Assembly: GCF_029892155.1 (NCBI RefSeq) | Contig: NZ_JARZAG010000016.1 | Location: 124,001-188,000 of the forward strand | DNA length: 64,000 bases | Direction: 5' to 3' | Source of the DNA: Kitasatospora sp. GAS204B | GTDB taxonomy: Bacteria > Actinomycetota > Actinomycetes > Streptomycetales > Streptomycetaceae | Part shown: in pieces, positions 8,860 through 15,838 of the stretch | Position numbering within the stretch: the first letter of the stretch is position 1 | Layout of the letters: each line of letters begins with the position of its first letter | Translations under genes and position numbers: made by a program | Notes under the pieces: model-generated | Database searches by the model: none | What the model was told of the DNA's origin: nothing | Seen by the model: only the letters and a program-made list of their open reading frames with translations

Positions 8860-9765
8860 GTGAAGACCCTGCCGCAGTACGCGATCATCGACGTCTCCAC
8901 CCACCCGACCGAGCTGGTCGACGGCCGCCTGCGGGCCGTCGGCGACGAGCTCGTCACCGAACTGGTCCGGCTGGTGACCGAAGCGGACGGCGTCGCCGTC
9001 TGCCACGGCGTCGCCCGGACGCTGGCGAGCCACGGGCTGGACGTCCACCAGGAGCAGGACGCGGCGGTGGGCCGCGACTACCTGGAGTCGCTGTTCCGCG
9101 CCTTCGGCGCGCGGGTGGACGTCGCCGCCTTCAGCCCGGTCGTGATGGACTACGACCGGATCGCCGGGATGGACGTCGACGGCTACAACAAGAACAAGCA
9201 CTTCACCCCGAACGGCGACCACACCACCGAGCGCGAGTTCCTGACGACCAAGTGCGTGCACTTCGACGCCGCCACGCCGTTCGTCGGGAACATCTACGGG
9301 CCCAACACCAACATCCAGGGCGGCACTCCGGTGGTCTGCGACACCCGGGCCTACTGCGCGGACTCGGGGGTGGCTGCGGCCGACCTGATCGAGCTGATGC
9401 CGCACAGCTTCAACGTCGCGGTCCGGGAGGAGCACGCCGAGCGGATCCTGGCCGGCTACGCCGGCGCGGTCGACGTCGACCTCGCCGCGGACCTGGTGCT
9501 GGTCGTGCTGCTCAACGAGGTGGCCGGCGGGTTGGCGCACGCGGGCTCCGAGCCCCGCGCGGTCGATCCGGGCAAGCCCGCCCGGCGCCCGATCCGGCAC
9601 CTGGAGTACCAGTTCGCCGAGGGCGTCGAGCTGGCGAAGTGGTACCGGCACTACAACCTGGAGATCCCCGCGCCCAGCCTTCAGGTGCCGGACGAGGCCG
9701 CGCGCGAGCGCTACCACCGCGGCATCGACCCGGTCGGCGCCGAGGGCGGGGCCGGGTCGCGATGA
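8860..9765 (+). CDS. Putative Fe(II)/2-oxoglutarate oxygenase, family not recognised
   Basis: About 301 residues from the GTG at 8860, preferred because GGGGAAG lies 5-8 nt upstream; an ATG at 8839 would add seven residues and has no such site. The central segment holds an H-x-D pair (His134, Asp136 in CVHFD) followed by a glycine-rich strand NIQGGTPVV, which is the layout of a double-stranded beta-helix iron oxygenase. A third ligand could be His227 (GLAHAG) or His247, with arginines nearby that could bind 2-oxoglutarate. An intact HxD favours hydroxylation over halogenation. I cannot place it in a named subfamily. It overlaps the hydrolase start by four bases, so it belongs to the operon. 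Confidence 0.6.
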   Translation: MKTLPQYAIIDVSTHPTELVDGRLRAVGDELVTELVRLVTEADGVAVCHGVARTLASHGLDVHQEQDAAVGRDYLESLFRAFGARVDVAAFSPVVMDYDRIAGMDVDGYNKNKHFTPNGDHTTEREFLTTKCVHFDAATPFVGNIYGPNTNIQGGTPVVCDTRAYCADSGVAAADLIELMPHSFNVAVREEHAERILAGYAGAVDVDLAADLVLVVLLNEVAGGLAHAGSEPRAVDPGKPARRPIRHLEYQFAEGVELAKWYRHYNLEIPAPSLQVPDEAARERYHRGIDPVGAEGGAGSR

Positions 9766-10676
9766 CCTCCACCGAAACCGGTGTGCCGGTCATGTCCGGG
9801 AGCGACGTCGCGGAGCTCGAAGAGCTGCTGGCGGCGCTCTCGGCGGACGACTGGCCCGACGACATCGACCAGGCCCGGGCGTTCTACGACGCCTGGGGCG
9901 CGCCGATCGCCGCCGACGTCCTGGTCGAACAGCGCGCCGGCGGCTACCTGCTGACCCCGCCGAACACCGAGGGCGCCCGGATCGGGCTCTACCTGCACGG
10001 CGGCGGCTACGTCTACGGATCGCTGCGCAGCCACGGCGCGATGGTGGCGGAGATCGCCCGGGCGGCCCACTGCCCGATGTTCTTCGTGGACTACCGGCGG
10101 GCCCCCGAGCATCCCTACCCGGCGGCGCTCGACGACGCGCTGGCCGCCTACCAGGGCCTGCTGGCGAGCGGGTTCGCCCCTGCGGACGTGGTGTTCACGG
10201 GGGATTCGGCCGGCGGCGGCCTGGTGCTCGCGACGCTGCTCAGGCTCCGGGACCTGGGGCTGCCGCTGCCGGTCGCGGCGGCCTGCGTGTCGCCGTGGAC
10301 CGACCTGGCCGGCACCGGGGAGAGCTACCGCACGCTGGCGGACGAGGACCCGCTGATCAGCCACCACGTGGTCGCACTCGTCGCCGAGTCCTACCTGGCG
10401 GGCACCGAGCCGACGACCCCCTACGTCTCCCCGCTGTACGGGGATCTCGCCGGTCTGCCGCCGGTGCTCATCCAGGTGGGCAGCCGCGAGGTCCTGCTCA
10501 GCGACGCGCAGCGGTTCGCGGACGCGCTCCAACGCGCCGGGTGCGTCGGCACGTTGGAGGTGTGGCCCGGCATGGTCCACGTGTGGCATCTGCACCACGC
10601 GCGGCTGGGCAAGGCCCGCCAGGCCGTCGCCCGGCTCGGCGGCTGGCTCCGCGCCCGGGCCGGTGGCGGGCGATGA
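9762..10676 (+). CDS. Alpha/beta hydrolase of the hormone-sensitive-lipase family
   Basis: 304 residues. The oxyanion-hole motif HGGG (79-82) followed by YVYGS and the nucleophile elbow GDSAGG (Ser149) define the HSL family. The triad is completed by an Asp in LLSDAQ and a His in MVHVWH near the C-terminus. There is no signal peptide, so it acts in the cytoplasm. Such enzymes cleave carboxylic esters, and some act as decarbamylases or dehydratases. Within this operon it could remove an ester or lactone or hydrolyse a thioester intermediate. The start ATG overlaps the preceding stop, and the stop overlaps the next ATG. Confidence 0.9.
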   Translation: MTSTETGVPVMSGSDVAELEELLAALSADDWPDDIDQARAFYDAWGAPIAADVLVEQRAGGYLLTPPNTEGARIGLYLHGGGYVYGSLRSHGAMVAEIARAAHCPMFFVDYRRAPEHPYPAALDDALAAYQGLLASGFAPADVVFTGDSAGGGLVLATLLRLRDLGLPLPVAAACVSPWTDLAGTGESYRTLADEDPLISHHVVALVAESYLAGTEPTTPYVSPLYGDLAGLPPVLIQVGSREVLLSDAQRFADALQRAGCVGTLEVWPGMVHVWHLHHARLGKARQAVARLGGWLRARAGGGR

Positions 10677-11899
10677 GCGAGCAGATCACCGGTCCGCACC
10701 GGTACCGGAACAACCGGAAGATGGTGCCGGCCAGCGAGGCCGCCTGGGGTCTGGCCCAGGAGCACGGGATGCTCGGCCTGGTGGTCGAGGCCGTCGACGG
10801 CCAGAACCGGCTGCGCGAGACCCGCACCGGGCACGAGTTCGCCAACCTGTCGTCCTGCTCGTACCTGGGGCTCAACAGCCACCCCGCGGTGGTCGAGGCG
10901 GGGCGCGCCGCGCTGGCCGAGGAGCGGATCACCGGACTGTCCATGGGCGAGTTCCGGATCCGCCTGGGGATCATGAACCGGCTGGAGGAGGAGCTCGCCG
11001 AGCACTTCGGCGCCCAGGTGCTGCCGTCGGTCTCGTGCGGCGTGCTGAGCGCGGCGATCCTGCCGCTGCTGGCCTCCGGTCATCTGACCGGCAGCGAGCC
11101 GCTGGTGGTGGTCTTCGACCGGTTCGCGCACTTCTCGATGAACTTCCTCAAGCCGATCCTCGCCGACGAGACGCTGGTCCTGACCTGTCCGCACGACGAC
11201 ATGGCGTACCTGGAGGACATCTGCAAGCGGTACCCGCGGGTCGCCTACGTCTGCGAAGGCGTCTACTCGGTCGGCGGGCAGGCGGATCTGCCGGGGATCA
11301 GGGAACTCCAGGACCGCTACGGCCTGTTCGTCTACCTCGACGACTCGCACTCGCTGTCGACGGTGGGCGAGCGCGGCGAGGGCTACGCGCGCACGGTGTT
11401 CGACGTCCTCGACTCCCGCACGATCGTGGTCGCCTCGATCGCCAAGGCATTCGGCAGCACCGGCGGCATCGCCATGATGGGCGACCGCGAGATCTTCGAA
11501 CTCCTCTACCGGTCCGGGCCGTTGGCCTGGTCGCAGGGGCTGCGGACCGCCGCGGTCGGCACCACCCTGGGGGCCCTGGAAGTCCACCGGAGCCCGGAGC
11601 TCGGCCGGCGGCAGCGGCAACTCGCCCGGAACATCGAGCTGTTCGACGAACGGCTGCGCGGGCACGACCTGCGGGGCACCGGATCGCACATCAAGTTCGT
11701 CGTGACCGGCGACAACGACCGGGCGGTGCGGCTGTCCACCGAGCTCTACCGGCGCGGCTACTACTGCTCCGCGATGTTCTTCCCGATCGTGGCCCAGGGC
11801 CAGGCCGGCGTGCGGATGATGCTGCGGGGCGACATGCCGACGGAGCTGACCGAGCGGTTCGCGACCGACCTGCTGGAGACGCTGGCAGGACTCGGATGA
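10673..11899 (+). CDS. Alpha-oxoamine synthase (8-amino-7-oxononanoate-synthase-like, PLP)
   Basis: 408-residue fold-type I PLP enzyme of the family that holds 8-amino-7-oxononanoate synthase, 2-amino-3-ketobutyrate CoA ligase and serine palmitoyltransferase. The lysine that forms the aldimine is Lys258 in ASIAKAFGSTGG. The ring-nitrogen Asp and stacking His lie in LDDSHS (223-226). These enzymes join an amino acid to an acyl thioester with loss of CO2, giving an alpha-aminoketone. No biotin genes are nearby, so a secondary-metabolite role is more likely, perhaps using the CoA ester made by the MaoC and CitE-like proteins. The start overlaps the hydrolase stop (ATGA), and the stop overlaps the following start. 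Confidence 0.88.
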   Translation: MSEQITGPHRYRNNRKMVPASEAAWGLAQEHGMLGLVVEAVDGQNRLRETRTGHEFANLSSCSYLGLNSHPAVVEAGRAALAEERITGLSMGEFRIRLGIMNRLEEELAEHFGAQVLPSVSCGVLSAAILPLLASGHLTGSEPLVVVFDRFAHFSMNFLKPILADETLVLTCPHDDMAYLEDICKRYPRVAYVCEGVYSVGGQADLPGIRELQDRYGLFVYLDDSHSLSTVGERGEGYARTVFDVLDSRTIVVASIAKAFGSTGGIAMMGDREIFELLYRSGPLAWSQGLRTAAVGTTLGALEVHRSPELGRRQRQLARNIELFDERLRGHDLRGTGSHIKFVVTGDNDRAVRLSTELYRRGYYCSAMFFPIVAQGQAGVRMMLRGDMPTELTERFATDLLETLAGLG

Positions 11900-12789
11900 C
11901 CCTGGTCCGCTCGGTGGCACACGCGGCGGGCGAGGTCACCGCCGTCGCCGAGCTGATCCGGACCGCGCTGCGCGGCGGCGCGGTGCGGCGGATGACCGTG
12001 CCGCTGCGGCAGGTCGTCGAGGACGGGCACGGCGCCAAGTTCCTGGTGATGCCCGCCGTCTGCGCCGACTTCGGGCTCTACATCGCCAAGACCGCCACCA
12101 TCACCGACGGGCCGGGACCGACCGTGACCTCCGTGGTCCCGGTGTTCTCGACGAGGACCGGGGAGTTGCTGGCGGTGCTGGACGGCGCGGCCGTCACCAA
12201 CCTCAAGTGCGCCGCCGTCACGGCCGTGGTCACCGATCGCTGCGCGGCCCGGGACAGTTCGGTCCTCGGCATCGTCGGATCCGGGGTCCAGGCCTGGCAG
12301 CAGTACCTCGGCGTCTCGGCGGTGCGGGAGATCACCCGGGTGCGGGTCCACTCCCGCACCGCCGGGCACGCCGAGGCGCTCTGCGAGCGGATCAGGGCGG
12401 CCGGCCGGGCCCGGGCCGTGGTCTGCGCCTCGGCCGCCGAGGCCACCTCGGGGGTGGACGTCATCGCCACGGCGACGACGTCCGTGCTCCCGCTGCCGAT
12501 CGCCACCGACCTGCCGGAGCACGTGCACATCAACTGCATGGGCGCGCACACCACGCGGTCGCGCGAGCTGCCGCACTCGCTGCTGGCCGCCGCCACGCTC
12601 GTGGTCGAGGACATCGAGACCGCCGTCGCCGAGGCCGGCGAGATCCACCGCACGGCGATCGACCTGGCGGCCCTGGAGAGCGGTGGCCACACCGGGCTCG
12701 ACGGCCGCCCGACCGTCTTCAGCTCCACCGGCCACGCCTCGCTGGACCTGATCACCTGCGCGCACCTGGTGGGGCGCACGCACCGCTGA
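11896..12789 (+). CDS. Ornithine cyclodeaminase/mu-crystallin-family NAD(P) enzyme
   Basis: 297 residues. The nucleotide-binding loop GIVGSGVQAWQQ (near residue 125) is the family signature, and a lysine in the YIAKTATI segment (near residue 60) matches the substrate-side region. Members include ornithine cyclodeaminase, ketimine reductases, alanine dehydrogenases and SbnB-like amino-acid dehydrogenases. Here it could reduce a cyclic imine formed from the aminoketone, or deaminate and cyclise an amino acid. It is slightly shorter than the usual 320 or so residues. The ATG overlaps the preceding stop. The reaction is inferred from family and context only. Confidence 0.85.
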   Translation: MTLVRSVAHAAGEVTAVAELIRTALRGGAVRRMTVPLRQVVEDGHGAKFLVMPAVCADFGLYIAKTATITDGPGPTVTSVVPVFSTRTGELLAVLDGAAVTNLKCAAVTAVVTDRCAARDSSVLGIVGSGVQAWQQYLGVSAVREITRVRVHSRTAGHAEALCERIRAAGRARAVVCASAAEATSGVDVIATATTSVLPLPIATDLPEHVHINCMGAHTTRSRELPHSLLAAATLVVEDIETAVAEAGEIHRTAIDLAALESGGHTGLDGRPTVFSSTGHASLDLITCAHLVGRTHR

Positions 12790-12812
12790 ACGTATCGAAG
12801 GGAAGACCGCAC

Positions 12813-13010
12813 GTGGCAACCACCGGCAAGGCAGGCAAGGCAGGCAAGGCAGGCAAGGAAGAGGACACCGCAGCGCACGAGTTCGCGGTCACCCTCGCAC
12901 GGCTCGGCATCGAGATGCCGCCGGACCTGGCACCCGGTGTGCTGGCCGGCTACCGCCCGCTGCGGGCGATGATGGAGCTGCTGCGCACCGTGGAGATCGC
13001 GGATGTCTGA
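12813..13010 (+). CDS. AtzG/GatC-like small amidase partner (DUF4089-type)
   Basis: 65-residue protein starting at GTG 12813, after AAGGGAAG. A lysine-rich N-terminus made of GKA repeats (residues 6-18) leads into a helical C-terminal half: AHEFAVTLARLGIEM, then a YRPLRAMMELLRTVE segment. Size, helical layout and position directly before an amidase match AtzG, the small subunit that binds the amidase AtzE, and resemble GatC with GatA. It overlaps the amidase start by eight bases, which fits stoichiometric co-translation. The repeats make the N-terminus variable and probably disordered. Assignment rests on context and general pattern. Confidence 0.65.
   Translation: MATTGKAGKAGKAGKEEDTAAHEFAVTLARLGIEMPPDLAPGVLAGYRPLRAMMELLRTVEIADV
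12825..12860 (+). repeat. Four tandem 9-bp units in the AtzG-like gene
   Basis: The 9-mer GGCAAGGCA occurs three times in a row, followed by a fourth copy with one change (GGCAAGGAA). It encodes the GKA repeats of the small protein. Being in-frame, it can gain or lose units by slippage without breaking the gene. Confidence 0.9.
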
Positions 13011-14454
13011 GCTCGACACCGCCGGACCCGGCGCCCTCGCCGAGCTGTCCGTCGCGCGGGCCGGAGCGCTGCTGCGCACCGGGGCGATCAGCTCGGTGCA
13101 ACTGGTGGAGCACGCGCTGGGCCTGATCGAGGCCTACGACCAGGAGCTGCACTCCTTCGTGCTGGTCACCCGGGACCTGGCCCTGCGGCGGGCGCGGCAG
13201 GCCGACCGGGAGTTGCGCGAAGGCGTCGACCGCGGGCCGTTGCACGGGATCCCGTACGCGCTGAAGGACGTCTTCGCGGCCGAGGGCCTGCCCACCACCA
13301 ACCAGTCGTGGCTGACGCTCTCGGACGTCGCCGCGCAGGACAGCGCGGTCGAGGCCCGGCTGCGGGCCGGCGGCGGCGTGCTGCTCGGCAAGCTGGCCAC
13401 CTATGAGTTCGCGCTCGGCGGGCCGAGCGCGGACCTGCCCTTCCCGCCGGCCCGCAATCCCTGGAACGGCGAGCACATTCCCAGCGGTTCGTCCTCGGGT
13501 GCTGGGGTCGCCGTGGCCGCCGGGTTCCTGCGGGTGGCGTTCGGATCCGACACCGCCGGCTCGATGCGCGGCCCGGCGTTCCACTGCGGGACCGTCGCGC
13601 TGAAGCCGACCTACGGCGCCGTGTCCGGACACGGCGCCACCCCGCTGTCGCACACCATGGACCATTTCGGGCCGCTGGGCTGGACGGTGGCCGACACCGC
13701 CGCCGCGTTCCAGGTCGTCGCCGGGCCCGATCCGCGCGATCCGCGCACCCGTGACGCGCCGGTGCCGGACGTCCGCTCCGGGCTGACCGGGCTGACCGGG
13801 GACGTCCGGGGGCTGCGGGTGGCGTACTCGACCGCCTGGTACGGCGCGGATCCGGCGACCCTGCCGGAGATCACCGAGGCCATCGAGCGGGCGCTGGCCC
13901 ACCTCGAGAAGCTCGGCGCGATCGTCGAGGAGTGCGAGCTGCCGCCGTACGAGGTGTTCAACGCCTGCGGCCGGATCATCCTGGCGGCCGAGGGGTTCGC
14001 CGTGCACGAGGCCAACCTGCGTGCCGCGCCCCGGGAGTTCGGCCGCTTCACCTACCAGAAGCTGATGCCCGGCGCCGGGGTCGGCGCGAGCGATCTGCTG
14101 CGCGCGTTGGAGGTGCGCCGCGGGCTCGCCGCAGCGCTCGACCGGCGGGTCTTCGCCGACCACGACGTGCTGATCACCGCCTGCGGCCAGACCACCGCGG
14201 CCCGGTTCGACGACTTCCCCGTCAACTGGCCGCCGCCCAGGCTGGCCAACGACATGCAGACCATCCCGTTCGCGCTCACCGGACACCCGGCCATGTCCCT
14301 GCCCCTCGGGTTCGCCGGGAACGGCCTACCGATCGGGCTGCAACTGGTCGGGCCCCGGTTCGGCGAGGCGAGCCTGTTCCGGGCGGGCACCGCGCTGGAG
14401 GCCGAGTTCGGCCGGCGCGACACCCGGCCCGCCCTGACCGCATCCCAGGAGTAG
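13003..14454 (+). CDS. Amidase-signature hydrolase (AtzE/GatA-like)
   Basis: 483 residues, amidase signature family. The Ser-cisSer-Lys triad is visible: Lys88 in ALKDVF, the serine cluster at 163-165 in PSGSSSGAG, and the nucleophile Ser187 in GSDTAGSMRG. The middle Gly of the usual GSDTGGS is Ala here. It hydrolyses, or with an ammonia source might form, a carboxamide in the cytoplasm. Together with the overlapping small protein it probably forms an AtzE/AtzG-like complex. No GatB is present, so a role in tRNA charging is unlikely. In this operon it may trim an amide or release a protected amino group. Confidence 0.9.
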   Translation: MSELDTAGPGALAELSVARAGALLRTGAISSVQLVEHALGLIEAYDQELHSFVLVTRDLALRRARQADRELREGVDRGPLHGIPYALKDVFAAEGLPTTNQSWLTLSDVAAQDSAVEARLRAGGGVLLGKLATYEFALGGPSADLPFPPARNPWNGEHIPSGSSSGAGVAVAAGFLRVAFGSDTAGSMRGPAFHCGTVALKPTYGAVSGHGATPLSHTMDHFGPLGWTVADTAAAFQVVAGPDPRDPRTRDAPVPDVRSGLTGLTGDVRGLRVAYSTAWYGADPATLPEITEAIERALAHLEKLGAIVEECELPPYEVFNACGRIILAAEGFAVHEANLRAAPREFGRFTYQKLMPGAGVGASDLLRALEVRRGLAAALDRRVFADHDVLITACGQTTAARFDDFPVNWPPPRLANDMQTIPFALTGHPAMSLPLGFAGNGLPIGLQLVGPRFGEASLFRAGTALEAEFGRRDTRPALTASQE

Positions 14455-14457
14455 CGC

Positions 14458-15783
14458 ATGGACCACAGCTCGACGGCTCCACAGCTGATCACCGCCGCTG
14501 ATCCCCGGCTGCTGCTCAACGCGTTCGACCACCAGTTCCGAGGCTTCCGCAGCTTCTGGTTCGATCGGATCGCCCCGGCCGGGCCCGTCCTGCTGCCGGC
14601 CGCCCGCGGTGCCGAACTGGAGAGCGCGGCCGGCCGCCTCGTCGACCTGCTGCGGCGAGCGGCCTGGAGCCTGGGCGACGACTGCGCGGCCCGGCACCGG
14701 GCGCTGGGCCTCGACGAACGGCTGACGGCCTTCTACGGGGACGAGGAGGTCGAGCGGACGTACGCGACGGCCATCGGGCGACCGGACCTGATCCTCACGG
14801 AATCCGGCTGGAAGTTCATCGAGTTCAACTTCTGCTCGGCCACCGGCGGCCAGGTCTACACCCACCTCCTCAACGAGGTGTGGCGGCAGCTGCTGCCCGG
14901 CCAGGCGTCGGGCTCCGTCACCCTCGCGGATCCGCTGACCGCGCGCAACGCGTTGCTCCACGCCGTCCTCGCGGAGCACGGCCTGGAGCCGCGGGTGGCG
15001 CTGGTCGGCCACCTCGCGGACGTCGGCGTGCGCAGCCGCCGGTACTACGAGATCGAGATCGACGCCCTGCGGACGGCGGGGATCATGGCGGAGTACTTCG
15101 AGGCGGACGAGTTCGCCGCCGCCCTCGACACCCGCGCGGGCGACTTTCCGCTGGTGCTGGAGCGGATGGTGCCGCAGGAGTGGCTCGACGCGGGGCGGGA
15201 CCTGGGCCCGCTGCTGCGGATCAGGAAGTGCGGCGCCCTGGTGCTGTCGCCGCAGAGTTCCTACCAGGTGGCGAACAAGCAGCTGTTCGCCGTGCTCTCC
15301 ACGGGAGCGGACTGGATGACCGACCGGGAAAGGGAGTTCGTCCGGACGTACCTCCCCTGGTCGCGGGGGATCCGCGAGGAACGGGTGGAATACCAGGGCG
15401 AGACCTGGAAGTTGACCGATCTGCTGGTGAGCCGGCGGGCGGACTTCGTGCTGAAGCGCTCCGACGGCGACCAACGGGCCGACGTGCATCTCGGCTCCCG
15501 CACCGGCGCGGCCGCGTGGGAGGCGGTCATCGCCAAGGCCAGGCGGGCCGGCACCTGGATCGCCCAGGAGACCGTCCACAGTGCCGAGATCGGCGCGGAC
15601 GTGCTCGACTGCGAGCGCGGCGAGTACCTGGGCATCTCGACCCGTGCGGTGTTCGGCCCGCTGGTCATCGGCGGCCGGATGTCCGGCTGCTCGGTGCGTT
15701 ACGAGGTTCCCGATCCGCGGAACGCCGCGGCTCGGCCGGGGGATTCGAGCATCCTGGGCACCGTCGGCTGGTACTCCGGCTGA
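14458..15783 (+). CDS. ATP-grasp-like ligase (tentative)
   Basis: 441 residues, last gene of the rightward operon, three bases after the amidase stop. I do not recognise a named family with certainty. Features suggest a circularly permuted ATP-grasp fold: a W-K-F-I-E-F-N segment near residue 120, a possible metal-binding region, later a lysine-containing strand FVLKRSDGDQRADVHLG, and an acidic pair in WIAQETV. ATP-grasp ligases activate a carboxylate as an acyl phosphate and couple it to an amine. In this setting it could make the amide bond of the product. A non-ligase role is possible. The C-terminus ends in a G-T-V-G-W-Y-S-G tail. Confidence 0.5.
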   Translation: MDHSSTAPQLITAADPRLLLNAFDHQFRGFRSFWFDRIAPAGPVLLPAARGAELESAAGRLVDLLRRAAWSLGDDCAARHRALGLDERLTAFYGDEEVERTYATAIGRPDLILTESGWKFIEFNFCSATGGQVYTHLLNEVWRQLLPGQASGSVTLADPLTARNALLHAVLAEHGLEPRVALVGHLADVGVRSRRYYEIEIDALRTAGIMAEYFEADEFAAALDTRAGDFPLVLERMVPQEWLDAGRDLGPLLRIRKCGALVLSPQSSYQVANKQLFAVLSTGADWMTDREREFVRTYLPWSRGIREERVEYQGETWKLTDLLVSRRADFVLKRSDGDQRADVHLGSRTGAAAWEAVIAKARRAGTWIAQETVHSAEIGADVLDCERGEYLGISTRAVFGPLVIGGRMSGCSVRYEVPDPRNAAARPGDSSILGTVGWYSG

Positions 15784-15838
15784 ACCGACCGGCTGAACCG
15801 ACCGGCCGAACCGACCGGCGGCGGGCGGCGGTTGGGGT
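15784..15838. repeat. Short tandem repeat between convergent genes
   Basis: The gap between the ATP-grasp-like gene and the LAL gene contains three near-identical units of CGAACCGACCGG type. No clear terminator hairpin with a T tract is visible. Confidence 0.6.

Noticed and set aside
13003..14454. Amidase as the GatA subunit of tRNA amidotransferase
   Set aside because: No gatB is present and the gene is embedded in a biosynthetic operon.
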